DNA of 64,000 nucleotides from Nonomuraea roseoviolacea subsp. carminata (GCF_024172185.1 NZ_JAMZEC010000001.1:7787001-7851000), one strand, 5' to 3'. Shown: positions 7,622-15,545, numbered from the stretch's first letter. The notes: generated by a model from the sequence alone, not told the origin. Numbers and translations: made by a program.

Positions 7622-8672
7622 TGTATTGACCACGAGCGTTGTTAACAGTGGGGTCTTGATCAAAGGAGAGGCCTCCGGTGTGGTGTAGGTGTCGAATCTT
7701 CACCGCGCGGAGGCCTCGTGTCCCACCGTAACGCCCGGCTGACCATTCATGGCCGGCGTCTGCTCGTTGAACGCGTCCTGTCCGGCAGGCCGGTCGCGCA
7801 TGTGGCCGCTGAAATGGGCATCTCCCGGCCCACCGCCCACAAATGGATACGTCGATGGCGCGAACAGGGCGAGGCGGGCCTGCACGACCGTCCCAGCCGG
7901 CCCCACACCACGCCGCACCGCACCCCCGCCCACATGGAGCGTCAGGTATGCCGGCTGCGTACCAGCCGTAAGCTCGGTCCGGCCCGTATCGGGCCCATCC
8001 TCGGGCTGGCGACCTCCACCGTGCATCGGATCCTCACCAGACATCGCCTGCACCGGCTGGCATGGCTGGACCGGCCCACCGGCCAGCTGATCCGCCGCTA
8101 CGAACGCGATCGCCCCGGCGAGCTCGTGCACGTGGACGTCAAGAAGCTCGGCCGTATCCCCGACGGCGGCGGCTGGCGCATCCACGGCCGCGACCAGCGC
8201 AGCCACCACCCCAGCCGCACCGTCGGCTACGACTACATCCACTCGGCCGTCGACGACCACACCCGCATCGCCTACAGCGAGATCCACCCTGACGAGAAGG
8301 CCACCACCTGCGCCGCCTTCCTACGCCGCGCCATCACCTACTTCGCCGGCCTGGGCATCCCCACGATCGAACGCGTGCTGACCGACAACGCCCTGGCCTA
8401 CCGCCGCAGCACCACCTGGCGCCAAGCCCTGGCCGACATCGGAGCGACCGGCAAACGCACCCGCGCCTACCGGCCCCAGACCAACGGCAAGGTCGAACGC
8501 TTCAACCGCACCCTGCTGGAGGAGTGGGCCTACATCCGCCCGTACGCCAGCAACGACGAACGCACCGCCGCTCTGCAAGACTTCCTGCACACCTACAATC
8601 ACCACCGCTGCCACACCGCTCTCGGAGGCCGACCCCCGATCACTCGCGTCAACAACGCTGCGGGTCAATACA
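7622..8672 (+). mobile_element. IS481-family insertion sequence, complete (1,051 bp)
   Basis: The ends are inverted repeats of about 24 bp with four mismatches. The left end starts TGTATTGACC at 7622; the right end reads the same inward from 8672, and AGCGTTGTT is shared after three mismatched bases. The flanks are an exact 6-bp direct repeat GCTAGG at 7616-7621 and 8673-8678. This matches the NCTAGN target duplication established for IS481, so the boundaries are secure. It carries one intact transposase. With matched ends, intact target repeats and an open frame it looks like a recent insertion. Confidence 0.95.
7668..7717 (+). promoter_or_regulatory. Hairpin hiding the transposase ribosome-binding site
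   Basis: GAGGCCTCCG (7668-7677) is perfectly complementary to CGGAGGCCTC (7708-7717). The right arm contains the Shine-Dalgarno GGAGG (7709-7713) that precedes the GTG start at 7718. A GGTG/CACC pairing inside the loop (7677-7680 with 7701-7704) could extend it. A transcript entering from outside the element would fold and block translation, while one starting inside the left arm would not. This resembles the read-through protection known in IS10; here it is inferred from sequence alone. Confidence 0.6.
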
Positions 8673-8677
8673 GCTAG
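7718..8677 (+). CDS. IS481-family transposase
   Basis: 319 aa, full length for the family. An N-terminal HTH (AAEMGISRPTAHKWIRRW, about 30-47) and a helical region precede a DDE integrase core with D140 (HVDVKK), D223 (VLTDNALAY) and E260 (NGKVERFNR); the last spacing is D-36-E. Start is GTG 7718 with GGAGG upstream. The stop codon TAG (8675-8677) is not part of the element; it is supplied by the duplicated target CTAG. No frameshift or internal stop, so it is probably active. Confidence 0.95.
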   Translation: MSHRNARLTIHGRRLLVERVLSGRPVAHVAAEMGISRPTAHKWIRRWREQGEAGLHDRPSRPHTTPHRTPAHMERQVCRLRTSRKLGPARIGPILGLATSTVHRILTRHRLHRLAWLDRPTGQLIRRYERDRPGELVHVDVKKLGRIPDGGGWRIHGRDQRSHHPSRTVGYDYIHSAVDDHTRIAYSEIHPDEKATTCAAFLRRAITYFAGLGIPTIERVLTDNALAYRRSTTWRQALADIGATGKRTRAYRPQTNGKVERFNRTLLEEWAYIRPYASNDERTAALQDFLHTYNHHRCHTALGGRPPITRVNNAAGQYS

Positions 8678-9549
8678 GCGGTCCGGGCGGCCGGTCCCGG
8701 AAGCCGGCTCGTCAGCTCGGTGAGCGTGGCGCCGAGCGGCGCGTCCAGCCGGATCGTGGCCTCCGCGTCGCCCCGGGTGGGCCCCTGGTTGACGACGGCG
8801 ATCGGGATGCCCAGCTCGGCGGCCCGCAGGACGAACCGCAGCCCCGAGCGCACCGCCAGCGAGGAGCCGAGCACCAGCAGCGCCCGCGCCCCGGCCACCA
8901 GCGCGAAGCACTCGTCCACGCGCGCCTTCGGCACGTTCTCGCCGAAGAACACGACGTCCGGCTTGAGCAGCCCGCCGCACCCCGTGCAGTCGACCACCCG
9001 GAAGCCCGCGACCTGCTCGTCGGTGAGGACGGCGTCGCCGTCGGGGTTGATGGCCGCCGCGGCGGCGTCCCAGCCGGGGTTGGCGCGGCGCAGGCGGCGG
9101 TCCAGCTCCAGGCGGGGCGTGCGGGCGCGGCAGGACAGGCACACCACCCGGTCGAGCCCGCCGTGCAGCTCGACCACCCGCCGCGCCCCGGCCGCCTGGT
9201 GCAGGCCGTCGACGTTCTGGGTGATGACCCCCTCGACCAGGCCGCGCCGTTCGAGCTCGGCCACGGCGCGGTGGCCGGAGTTGGGCGCGGCCCCGCCGAT
9301 GCGCCGCCAGCCGACGTGGCTGCGCGCCCAGTAACGCCGCCGGGCCTCCGCGCTGCCGACGAACCGCTGGTACGTCATCGGGTCGGCGCGCCGGGCCCGC
9401 CCGGTCGGTCCGCGGTAGTCGGGGATGCCCGACTCGGTGGACAGCCCGGCTCCGCTGAGCACCACCGCGCCGCCCCCGGCGACCAGCTCGCACAAGCCGG
9501 TCAGGTCGGACGGTACGGCGATCTCGCGGTCGTCTGCGCTCACGCTCAC
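8674..9549 (-). CDS. Sir2-family NAD-dependent protein deacylase (sirtuin)
   Basis: 291 aa. NAD-binding motifs are GAGLSTESGIPDYRG and TQNVDGLHQAAG, the catalytic His is in VELHGG, and four zinc ligands lie in CLSC and CTGC. The LSTESGIPDYR form is that of class II (SIRT4-like) bacterial sirtuins. It removes acyl groups from lysines at the expense of NAD. It is translationally coupled to TetR upstream (GTGA overlap at 9546-9549; a GTG at 9543 is also possible). The IS481 element has inserted precisely at its TAG stop, which is regenerated by the CTAG target duplication, so the protein is intact. Confidence 0.93.
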   Translation of the reverse strand: MSVSADDREIAVPSDLTGLCELVAGGGAVVLSGAGLSTESGIPDYRGPTGRARRADPMTYQRFVGSAEARRRYWARSHVGWRRIGGAAPNSGHRAVAELERRGLVEGVITQNVDGLHQAAGARRVVELHGGLDRVVCLSCRARTPRLELDRRLRRANPGWDAAAAAINPDGDAVLTDEQVAGFRVVDCTGCGGLLKPDVVFFGENVPKARVDECFALVAGARALLVLGSSLAVRSGLRFVLRAAELGIPIAVVNQGPTRGDAEATIRLDAPLGATLTELTSRLPGPAARTA

Positions 9550-10154
9550 CCGTCCATGGTGCCCGACGGCAGGGGATGCCGGGCACCCGCCCGGAGCCCG
9601 CGGATGAACAGCTCCAGGTGCCGCCGGGCGAAGGCGTGCTTCTCGTCCGCGTCGAGCGGCCCGGGGAGGGGGCGGGCGATGCGCACCAGCATCGTCCCGA
9701 CGTCCATGAACGTCACGTCCTCGGGCAGGGCACCGGCGGCGCGGGCGTCGTCCACCAGGCGCCGTACGAGGCGGGCGGAGGTGTCGCGCGCGGCCGACAG
9801 CTCGGGGTCGGCGTCCAGGTCCACCACGTCGATCATGGCGGGCAGCACGGCGGAGACGCGCAGCTCCAGCGCGTCGCGCAGGTAGCGCGCGAGCGCCTCG
9901 AACGGGTCGCCCTCCTGCTCGGCCGCCGCGGCGGCGGCCGTCGCGGTCCTGGTCAGCGCGTCGAGGGCGACCGCGCGCAGCAGGGAGTCGCGGTCGGGGA
10001 AGCGGCGGTACAGCGTGGCGCTGCCGACCCCGGCGCGCCGGGCGACGTCGTCGAGCGGCACGTCGGGCCCGCGTTCGGCGATCAGGTCGCGCGCGGCGCG
10101 CAGGATCTGCTCCAGGTTGCGCCGCGCGTCGGCCCGCATGGGTCTGGCCTCCAC
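9546..10154 (-). CDS. TetR-family regulator upstream of the sirtuin
   Basis: 202 aa from GTG 10154, preceded by GAGGGGAC at good distance; an ATG at 10139 is the alternative. The HTH is PLDDVARRAGVGSATLYRRFPDRDSLLRAV. The helical C-terminal domain is of the common SbtR-like type. It overlaps the sirtuin by 4 bp and is divergent from the NTF2-rhodanese gene. Two matching 23-bp inverted repeats in the shared promoter (10195-10217, 10252-10274) are almost certainly its operators, making it autoregulated and controller of both units. Confidence 0.92.
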   Translation of the reverse strand: MEARPMRADARRNLEQILRAARDLIAERGPDVPLDDVARRAGVGSATLYRRFPDRDSLLRAVALDALTRTATAAAAAAEQEGDPFEALARYLRDALELRVSAVLPAMIDVVDLDADPELSAARDTSARLVRRLVDDARAAGALPEDVTFMDVGTMLVRIARPLPGPLDADEKHAFARRHLELFIRGLRAGARHPLPSGTMDG

Positions 10155-10194
10155 GTCGTCCCCTCTCGCGTCGTGCCGCCCAGCATAAACCAGG

Positions 10195-10274
10195 AAGTGG
10201 GGAGATTTCCCCCACTTCGCCTTGTGTCGTCATGACAGACGTGTCACTGTCAAGTGGGGAATCTTTCTCCGCTT
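10195..10274. promoter_or_regulatory. Two 23-bp TetR operators between divergent genes
   Basis: Site 1 (10195-10217) reads AAGTGGGG, a 7-bp centre, then CCCCACTT. Site 2 (10252-10274) has the identical left arm AAGTGGGG and a degenerate right arm TCTCCGCTT. Both are 23 bp and their centres are 57 bp apart. No other gene lies here, so the adjacent TetR (9546-10154) is the probable binder. The better-conserved copy lies nearer its own start. Confidence 0.8.
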
Positions 10275-10303
10275 AGCCGCCGTCCGGAAGGAACGAACAC
10301 ATC

Positions 10304-11029
10304 ATGAGCAGCGAGCGCCAGGTGCTCGACCTCGTCGACCGCTGGGCCCGGGCCGAGCTCGACGGCGACGCCGACGCCTTCGACGACCTCCTCGGCGCGG
10401 ACTTCGCCGGCATCGGCCCCGTCGGGTTCGTCCTCGACAGGGCCCAGTGGGCCGGCCGCCATCGCGGCGACCTCAAGAACCACCACTTCGCGATCCTGGA
10501 GCCGAGCGTGCGCCTCCACGGCGACACCGCGATCGTGGGCGGGATCCAGGAACAGCGCACCAGCGTCAGAGGGCACGACGTCGACCACGCGTTCCGGCTG
10601 ACCCTCGTCGCCGTGCGGCGGGGCGACGACTGGGTGATCGCCAACATCCAGCTCAGCGGCCCGCTCCAGGACCCGTCCGCGCCGCCGCCCTTCGCCTGCC
10701 CGGGCGGGCCGATCTCCCGCGACGAGCTGCGGGCGGCGATCGACGCGAAGGCGGTCACCGTGGTCGACGCCCTGCCCGCGGCCCCGTACCGGCGCCGGCA
10801 CCTGCCCGGCGCCCTCAACCTGACCGCCGAGGACGCCGCGAGGTCGGCCGGCGAGCTGCTGCCGGACCGCTCCGCGGCGATCGTCGCCTACTCCACCGAC
10901 GCCGACTGCGACCGCGGCCCGGCCCTCGTCGCCGAGCTGACGCGGCTGGGGTATCCGAACGTGCGCCTGTACGCCGGCGGAGTCGAGGACTGGGCGGCGG
11001 CCGGCCTGCCGCTGGAGACCGGCTCCTGA
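10304..11029 (+). CDS. NTF2-like (SnoaL/DUF4440) domain fused to a rhodanese-like domain
   Basis: 241 aa. Residues 5-120 form an NTF2-like cone fold (LVDRWARAELDGDADAFDDLLGADFAGIGP, typical of DUF4440). Residues 132-238 form a rhodanese module (VTVVDALPA, RRRHLPGALNL, YAGGVEDWAAAGLP). The active-site loop AAIVAYSTDADCDRG has Ser197 where rhodanese has its catalytic Cys, so sulfurtransferase activity is doubtful; C202 is nearby. ATG 10304 follows AAGGAACG. It is divergent from TetR/sirtuin and probably shares its control. A sensor or binding role is possible. Confidence 0.82.
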   Translation: MSSERQVLDLVDRWARAELDGDADAFDDLLGADFAGIGPVGFVLDRAQWAGRHRGDLKNHHFAILEPSVRLHGDTAIVGGIQEQRTSVRGHDVDHAFRLTLVAVRRGDDWVIANIQLSGPLQDPSAPPPFACPGGPISRDELRAAIDAKAVTVVDALPAAPYRRRHLPGALNLTAEDAARSAGELLPDRSAAIVAYSTDADCDRGPALVAELTRLGYPNVRLYAGGVEDWAAAGLPLETGS

Positions 11030-11043
11030 AGCCGGACCCGTGG

Positions 11044-11784
11044 CTACCGGTGCGACCCGAGGGCGTCCAGCCGCACCTGGAGCCCGTCGAGGAAACGCTC
11101 CAGGCCGTAGGCGAAGCCCTCGTCGCGCAGTCGCGACGGGTCCTCGCCGGCCCGCTGGTCGTAGCCCTCGCGCAGCAGCGGCAGGTCGCGCACGGTCTCC
11201 TCGGCGATCCGCCGCAGGCCCTCCGCCAGCTCCTGCTCGCTCTGCCCGCTGCGGGCCAGCATCGACAGGTACGCCGCCTCGCTGACGGTCATGCCGATGA
11301 CGTACGCGATGACGGTGCTCATGGCCCGGTCGGCCTCGCCGGCGGGGAAGCCCGCGCGGTGGAACAGGGCGAGCATCCGCTCGGACTGCCGCGTCAGGTT
11401 CGGGCCCAGCTCGGCCAGCCCGACCTGGCCGAGCACGGAGGCGACCCACGGGTGCCGCAGGATCATCGCCCGCAGGCTGCCCGCGCACGCGGTGACGGAC
11501 TCCCGCCAGGGTGCCCCGGAGCCGTCCGGCACCTCCATCTCGCCGTAGACCTCGTCCACCACCAGCTCGATCAGCTCGTCCTTGCTGGCGACGTGCCGGT
11601 AGAGGGAGGTGGCCCCGGCGCCCAGCCGGGTGCCGAGACTGCGCATGCTGAGCGCCTCGATGCCCTCCTCGTCGAGCAGGCGGACGGCCTCGGCGACGAT
11701 CCGGTCCTGGCTGAGGGCGGGCTGCTCCCGCTTGTGTCGCTGCCGCGCCCACACGGAGGGGACGGCCGGCTTGCCGGTCGGCAT
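11044..11784 (-). CDS. TetR-family regulator with TetR_C-type ligand domain
   Basis: 246 aa from ATG 11784, preceded by AAAGGAGG. The HTH ALSMRSLGTRLGAGATSLYRHVASKDELIELVVDEVYG is of the tetracycline-repressor branch. The long C-terminal domain with about eight helices matches TetR_C. A further ATG at 11826 is less likely. It is divergent from the HTH gene at 11912; the palindrome at 11819-11834 is its probable operator. Ligand unknown. Confidence 0.9.
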   Translation of the reverse strand: MPTGKPAVPSVWARQRHKREQPALSQDRIVAEAVRLLDEEGIEALSMRSLGTRLGAGATSLYRHVASKDELIELVVDEVYGEMEVPDGSGAPWRESVTACAGSLRAMILRHPWVASVLGQVGLAELGPNLTRQSERMLALFHRAGFPAGEADRAMSTVIAYVIGMTVSEAAYLSMLARSGQSEQELAEGLRRIAEETVRDLPLLREGYDQRAGEDPSRLRDEGFAYGLERFLDGLQVRLDALGSHR

Positions 11785-11818
11785 GGCGCCTCCTTTCCCG
11801 GTCACCATAGCGCACGGT

Positions 11819-11834
11819 GTACGCATCGGCGTAC
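11819..11834. promoter_or_regulatory. Palindromic operator candidate
   Basis: GTACGC-ATCG-GCGTAC is a perfect 6-4-6 inverted repeat located 35 bp upstream of the TetR start, flanked by a looser outer repeat (AGCGCAC at 11809-11815, GTGCGCT at 11835-11841). The core GTACGC also recurs in the repeat cluster at 17830-17904, but no link between the two is shown. Confidence 0.6.
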
Positions 11835-11911
11835 GTGCGCTGTGGCTCCCTCGCGGGCTGTAGGTTGGGGAGCGTCGGGGTGCTTGCGGGAGCGCACGGG
11901 AAGGCGTGAGA

Positions 11912-12358
11912 GTGGCGGAGCGGTACTACTCGGTGGAACGCGTGGCCGAGCTGCTCGGCCTGCACGTCAAGACCGTGCGCGGCTACGTCCGCGACGGCCG
12001 GCTCAAGGCCACCCGCATCGGCCGGCAGTACCGGATCGCCGCCGAGGACCTGGAGGCGTTCACCGGCCGCCCCGCCCCGGCCCCGGCCGCGGGCGGGCCG
12101 CACGCCGAGACGTCCGCCGTCGTACGCGTCGACGGCATCGGGCGCGACGAGGTCATCCGGCTGTCCAACACCGTCGTGGCGGCGGCCGGGAGCCGCCCGC
12201 GTGACGGCGGCGGCCCGCTGCGCGTCGAGACCGTCTACGACGAGGAACGGGCCGCCCTGACGATCGTCATCATCGGCGCGCTCGACGGCGCCGCCGAACT
12301 CCTCAAGATCGTCGATCTGCTGGTGCGGGAGGAGCGGGCCACTCCCGGGACGGCGTGA
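11912..12358 (+). CDS. Excisionase-type helix-turn-helix protein
   Basis: 148 aa from GTG 11912 (GGAAGG at 11899-11904 is well spaced; GTG 11906 would be too close). Residues 1-55 are an HTH_17/excisionase-like winged helix: YYSVERVAELLGLHVKTVRGYVRDGRLKATRIGRQYRIAAEDLEAF. The remaining 80 residues form a small alpha/beta domain of unknown role (VRVETVYDEERAALTIVIIGALDGAAELLKIVDLL). The gene is not near any phage or integrative element, so it is more likely a stand-alone regulator. Its 3' end overlaps the convergent TetR by 56 bp. Confidence 0.8.
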   Translation: MAERYYSVERVAELLGLHVKTVRGYVRDGRLKATRIGRQYRIAAEDLEAFTGRPAPAPAAGGPHAETSAVVRVDGIGRDEVIRLSNTVVAAAGSRPRDGGGPLRVETVYDEERAALTIVIIGALDGAAELLKIVDLLVREERATPGTA

Positions 12359-13010
12359 CCGGGGCCGCCAGCAGGCCCGCGAGCGCGTCCACCAGGGCGT
12401 CGGCCGTCTCCCGCCACACGGTCGCCGGGTCGGCCGCCGGGTCCTCGTGCAGGGCGCGCTCGCGCTCGGCGAGCATGTGGACGACCAGCACCCGGCACAT
12501 GTCGGTCCGCTGCCGGTGCACCTCCTCCGGCACCCCCGGCGCCAGCCGGAACAGGTGCTCGGCGATCGGGCCGAGCGACGGCGCGGCGACCGCCTCCTCG
12601 ATGACCACGGCCCGCATGCCGGGCTCGGTGTCGGCCTGCGCCAGGAACCGGGCGAACCAGGTCGGGGCGGGCAGCGAGGCCAGGTGCTCGGTGGCCGGAC
12701 GCACCAGGCACGACGCCCACTCCCGCACGCCCGAGGCGTCGCCGACGGCGGCCAGCATCGCGGCGCGCCGCTCCTCCATGGCCGGGTTGTGGCGGCGCAG
12801 AACGGCCCGTACCAGGTCGGTCTTGGTGCCGAAGTGGTAGCCGACGGCGTAGTTGTTCGACTGGCCGGCGGCCTCGCCGATCTGCCGGTTGGACACCGCG
12901 GCGATGCCGTGCTCGGCGAACAGCCGCTCGGCCGCCGCGAGGATGCGCTCGCGGGTGTCCGCCCCGCGTCCGGGCCTGTCCCGCGTACGGGCGGGGCCGG
13001 TGCTCACCAT
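12303..13010 (-). CDS. TetR-family regulator coupled to P450 (module 1)
   Basis: 235 aa. The HTH is AVSNRQIGEAAGQSNNYAVGYHFGTKTDLVRAV, followed by HNPAMEERRAAMLAAVGD and a FARFLAQADTEPGMRAVV region. The same features recur in the TetR at 59149-59913, which also follows a P450. The start ATG at 13010 (or GTG 13007) overlaps the P450 stop, so both come from one transcript. The probable operator is the 16-bp palindrome at 14254-14269 upstream of the P450. The last 56 bp overlap the convergent gene. Confidence 0.9.
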   Translation of the reverse strand: MVSTGPARTRDRPGRGADTRERILAAAERLFAEHGIAAVSNRQIGEAAGQSNNYAVGYHFGTKTDLVRAVLRRHNPAMEERRAAMLAAVGDASGVREWASCLVRPATEHLASLPAPTWFARFLAQADTEPGMRAVVIEEAVAAPSLGPIAEHLFRLAPGVPEEVHRQRTDMCRVLVVHMLAERERALHEDPAADPATVWRETADALVDALAGLLAAPVTPSREWPAPPAPADRRS

Positions 13011-14218
13011 CGGACCGGCACCTCGCGCAACCCGCCGACCAGCAGCCCCTCGCGGGCCGCCAGCTCGGCCGCCGGGACCGCGAGCTCCAGGCCGGGCAGC
13101 CGCCGCAGCAGCACGTCCAGCACGGTCTGCAGCTCGGTGCGGGCCAGCGCCTGCCCGAGGCAGGAGTGGGGGCCGACGCCGAAGGCGAGGTGCGGGTTGG
13201 GGGAGCGGCGCAGGTCCATCGCGTCGGCCCGGCCGAAGGCCCGCTCGTCCCGGTTGGCCGCGGCCATGCTGCAGATCACCGTCGTGCCGGCGGGCAGCTC
13301 GCGCCCGCCCACCTCGACCTGCTCGGTCAGGTAGCGCGGCATGCCGAAGCCGGGGTTGGCGTCGAAGCGCAGCACCTCCTCCACCGCCGGGTGGACGAGC
13401 GCCGGCTCGGCCAGCAGCGCCTCCCAGCGGGACCGGTCGGCCAGCAGCATCGCGGCCATCTTGCCGATCATGTTCGCGGTGGTCTCGTGGCCCGCCACCA
13501 GCAGGCCCCGGGCGGTGCCCACGAGCAGCGGCTCGGTCAGCCGCCCGTCGGCCGCGTCCACGATCCCGATGAGCTCGCTCAGCAGGTCCTCGCCCGGCTC
13601 GGCGCGCTTGGCGCCCACGTGCGCCGCCAGGTACGCGTCGAACTCCGCCTGCGCGGCGTCGATCTGCGCCTGCGTGTACCGCGTCATGCTCAGCATGGTG
13701 TCCGACCAGTACGAGAACCGGTCACGGTCGGAGTCGGGCACGCCCAGCAGGTCGCAGATCACCCACACCGGCAGCGGGAACCCCAGCCCGGCGACGAGGT
13801 CGGCCGGCGGCCCCTGCGCCACCATGGCGTCGACGAGCCGGTCGGCCATCTCCTCCATGCGGGGCCGCATCGCCAGCACCCGCTTGGCCGTGAACGCCCG
13901 GCCCACGAGCCGCCGCCACTGCATGTGGGCCTCGCCGGAGGCCGACATGGCGGACGTGGCGGTGTCGGAGCGGCCGAACACGCCGCCGGACTCGTTGGCC
14001 GTCACCCGGGCGGCGTCGCCGGCGTCGAGCTGCCGGGTGAAGCGCGGGTCGGACAGCACCCGGCGCACGTCCTCGTAGCGGGTCAGGAGCAGCGCCTGGT
14101 CGCCGCTGGCCAGCCGGATCGGCGCCACCGGGCAGCCGTCGCGCAGGTCCGCCCACTCCGGAGGCGGCTCCAGCGCGGAGGGGTTGCGGAAGGGGTAGTC
14201 GGGGACGGCGTCGCTCAC
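13004..14218 (-). CDS. Cytochrome P450 (module 1)
   Basis: 404 aa, soluble bacterial type without a membrane anchor. Visible are the I-helix oxygen-activation motif AGHETT, the K-helix ExxR (EEVLR) and the heme loop FGVGPHSCLG with the thiolate ligand C353. Start is GTG 14218 with GAGGAGG upstream. It is paralogous to the P450 at 57910-59112: same N-terminal layout (YPF-x-R/N, PPPEWADLRDGCPVAPIRLASGD) and identical distance from heme Cys to C-terminus. It needs ferredoxin and reductase partners, none of which is encoded nearby. Substrate unknown. Confidence 0.93.
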   Translation of the reverse strand: MSDAVPDYPFRNPSALEPPPEWADLRDGCPVAPIRLASGDQALLLTRYEDVRRVLSDPRFTRQLDAGDAARVTANESGGVFGRSDTATSAMSASGEAHMQWRRLVGRAFTAKRVLAMRPRMEEMADRLVDAMVAQGPPADLVAGLGFPLPVWVICDLLGVPDSDRDRFSYWSDTMLSMTRYTQAQIDAAQAEFDAYLAAHVGAKRAEPGEDLLSELIGIVDAADGRLTEPLLVGTARGLLVAGHETTANMIGKMAAMLLADRSRWEALLAEPALVHPAVEEVLRFDANPGFGMPRYLTEQVEVGGRELPAGTTVICSMAAANRDERAFGRADAMDLRRSPNPHLAFGVGPHSCLGQALARTELQTVLDVLLRRLPGLELAVPAAELAAREGLLVGGLREVPVRW

Positions 14219-14253
14219 GGGGCCTCCTCGCTTCGGGCCGACACCCCCTTGTC

Positions 14254-14269
14254 TAAGCCATATGACTTA
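14254..14269. promoter_or_regulatory. Operator of P450/TetR module 1
   Basis: TAAGCCATATGACTTA lies 35 bp upstream of the P450 start. It is a near-perfect inverted repeat that matches TAAGnC-n4-GnCTTA, the form of the two operators in front of the second P450/TetR module (57839-57871). The regulator is presumably the TetR at 12303-13010. Confidence 0.7.
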
Positions 14270-14275
14270 ATCCCG

Positions 14276-15352
14276 TCAACCGAGCCCGCAACGCGCCCAG
14301 GCGCCGCGGAGCTCCTCCAGCGGGTACGGGGTCGTCCGGCTCTCGCGCTGGAGCGCGTGGAAGAACGCGGACATCACCCGGGCCAGCGGGCTGTAGCGGG
14401 ACAGCAGCGCCGCGGCCTTCTCCGGGGCGCCCTCCGGGGGCTCGCCGCCGGCCCACGCCGCGATCCGCTCCTCCCTCCCGTCGAACCCGTGCAGCTCGGC
14501 GGCCAGCCAGCGGACGAGCTGGGTGAGGGTGTAGCAGCGGTCGTAGGCGCGGTGCCGGTCGTGGAAGGCCGCCTCGGCAGGCGACAGCTCGAACCGGGAC
14601 GACACGGCCAGGCCGAAGTCGGCGAAGTAGAGCCGCCGCCCGTCGGTCAGGACGTTCAGGAAGTGGGCGTCGAAGTGCAGCAGGCCGCGGGCGTTCATGA
14701 ACGCCACGCCGGCCGCCAGCTCGCGCTCGACGAGCGCGCACGCCCGGTCGGCGGCCCGCCCGCCGGCGCGCATCCGGCCACTCATCCACTGGTGCAGGTT
14801 GTACGGGACGTGCTCCAGGAAGAGGACCAGGCTCGCGGAGGCGTCACGCAGGGCTTCGAGGCGGCGGCGCACCCCGGCTGAGCCTCCCCAGAAGCCGACG
14901 GCCCGGTCGACGTCGGCGAGCAGCTCGTGCGGCGCGGGGGCGCCGTCCGGCAGGACCCGCCAGTGGTAGGTCAGCGGGAAGCCGCCGAAGGCGCCGGACA
15001 GCACCCAGTTCGTGGTCATGACGTGCGTGGCCAGCTCCCGCCACGCCCCGAACCCGGGGCTGCCGATGCCGTACTGGAAGAACGGCGGCAGCCCGAAGAG
15101 GTCGGCCGTGGAGCCCCGGTTCGCCGGCAGGAGCTCCACGTCCGTGAGCGGCACCCGCTTGACGAAGACGGGGACGCCCTCGACCTCCAGCCGCGCCGAC
15201 GTCCCGCCGATGCCCGCCCCGGCCGGGACGGCCCCGTCCAGCAGCTCGCCCAGCCTCCGGTCCCCGAGCAGGGCCAGGGACGTGGACACGGCGTCGTAGG
15301 CGCGCAGCCGCTCGCGCCGGGTTCCGGTCCCGGTTCGTTCCGTCGCGTTCAC
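14276..15352 (-). CDS. Protein-kinase-like / phosphotransferase-fold protein
   Basis: 358 aa. It retains key kinase-fold residues: the ATP lysine K65 (PVFVKR), the catalytic loop H226-F-D228-A-H-F-L-N233 and the metal-binding D245-F-G. A glycine-rich loop is only partly present (GAGIGGTSARLEV). The spacing suits a Ser/Thr-kinase-like or small-molecule phosphotransferase; similar actinobacterial proteins are annotated simply as protein kinase family. No membrane segment or sensor domain is present. It lies just downstream of the minus-strand FAD monooxygenase, separated by tandem repeats, so it may have its own promoter. Confidence 0.8.
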   Translation of the reverse strand: MNATERTGTGTRRERLRAYDAVSTSLALLGDRRLGELLDGAVPAGAGIGGTSARLEVEGVPVFVKRVPLTDVELLPANRGSTADLFGLPPFFQYGIGSPGFGAWRELATHVMTTNWVLSGAFGGFPLTYHWRVLPDGAPAPHELLADVDRAVGFWGGSAGVRRRLEALRDASASLVLFLEHVPYNLHQWMSGRMRAGGRAADRACALVERELAAGVAFMNARGLLHFDAHFLNVLTDGRRLYFADFGLAVSSRFELSPAEAAFHDRHRAYDRCYTLTQLVRWLAAELHGFDGREERIAAWAGGEPPEGAPEKAAALLSRYSPLARVMSAFFHALQRESRTTPYPLEELRGAWARCGLG

Positions 15353-15388
15353 GGGCCGTCCAACGCGCGCGAGCCGCCCGCGGTTCCG

Positions 15389-15545
15389 CTCCCGACTCTG
15401 GAGTGGCGTCGCGACCGCCCGGGGTGCCCCTCCGCTCCCGACTCTGGAGTGGCGTCGCGACCGCCCGGGGTGCCCCTCCGCGTCCGCGCCCGGAGTGGCG
15501 TCGCGACCGCCCGGGGGTGCGCTCCCGCGCTCGGAGCGGCGTCAC
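15389..15545. repeat. 46-bp tandem repeat, two perfect and two degenerate copies
   Basis: Two identical 46-bp units sit at 15389-15434 and 15435-15480; each begins CTCCCGACTCTGGAGTGGCG. A third copy (15481-15521) and a truncated fourth (15522-15545) have diverged. The array fills the gap between the kinase-like gene and the end of the FAD monooxygenase and intrudes slightly into the latter's stop. There are no spacers, so it is not a CRISPR. Confidence 0.88.

Noticed and set aside
8674..9549. Sirtuin disrupted by the IS481 element
   Set aside because: Insertion is at the stop codon and the target duplication restores TAG, so the protein is complete.
15389..15545. 46-bp repeats as a CRISPR array
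   Set aside because: Copies are directly adjacent with no unique spacers, number only two to four, and no cas genes are present.
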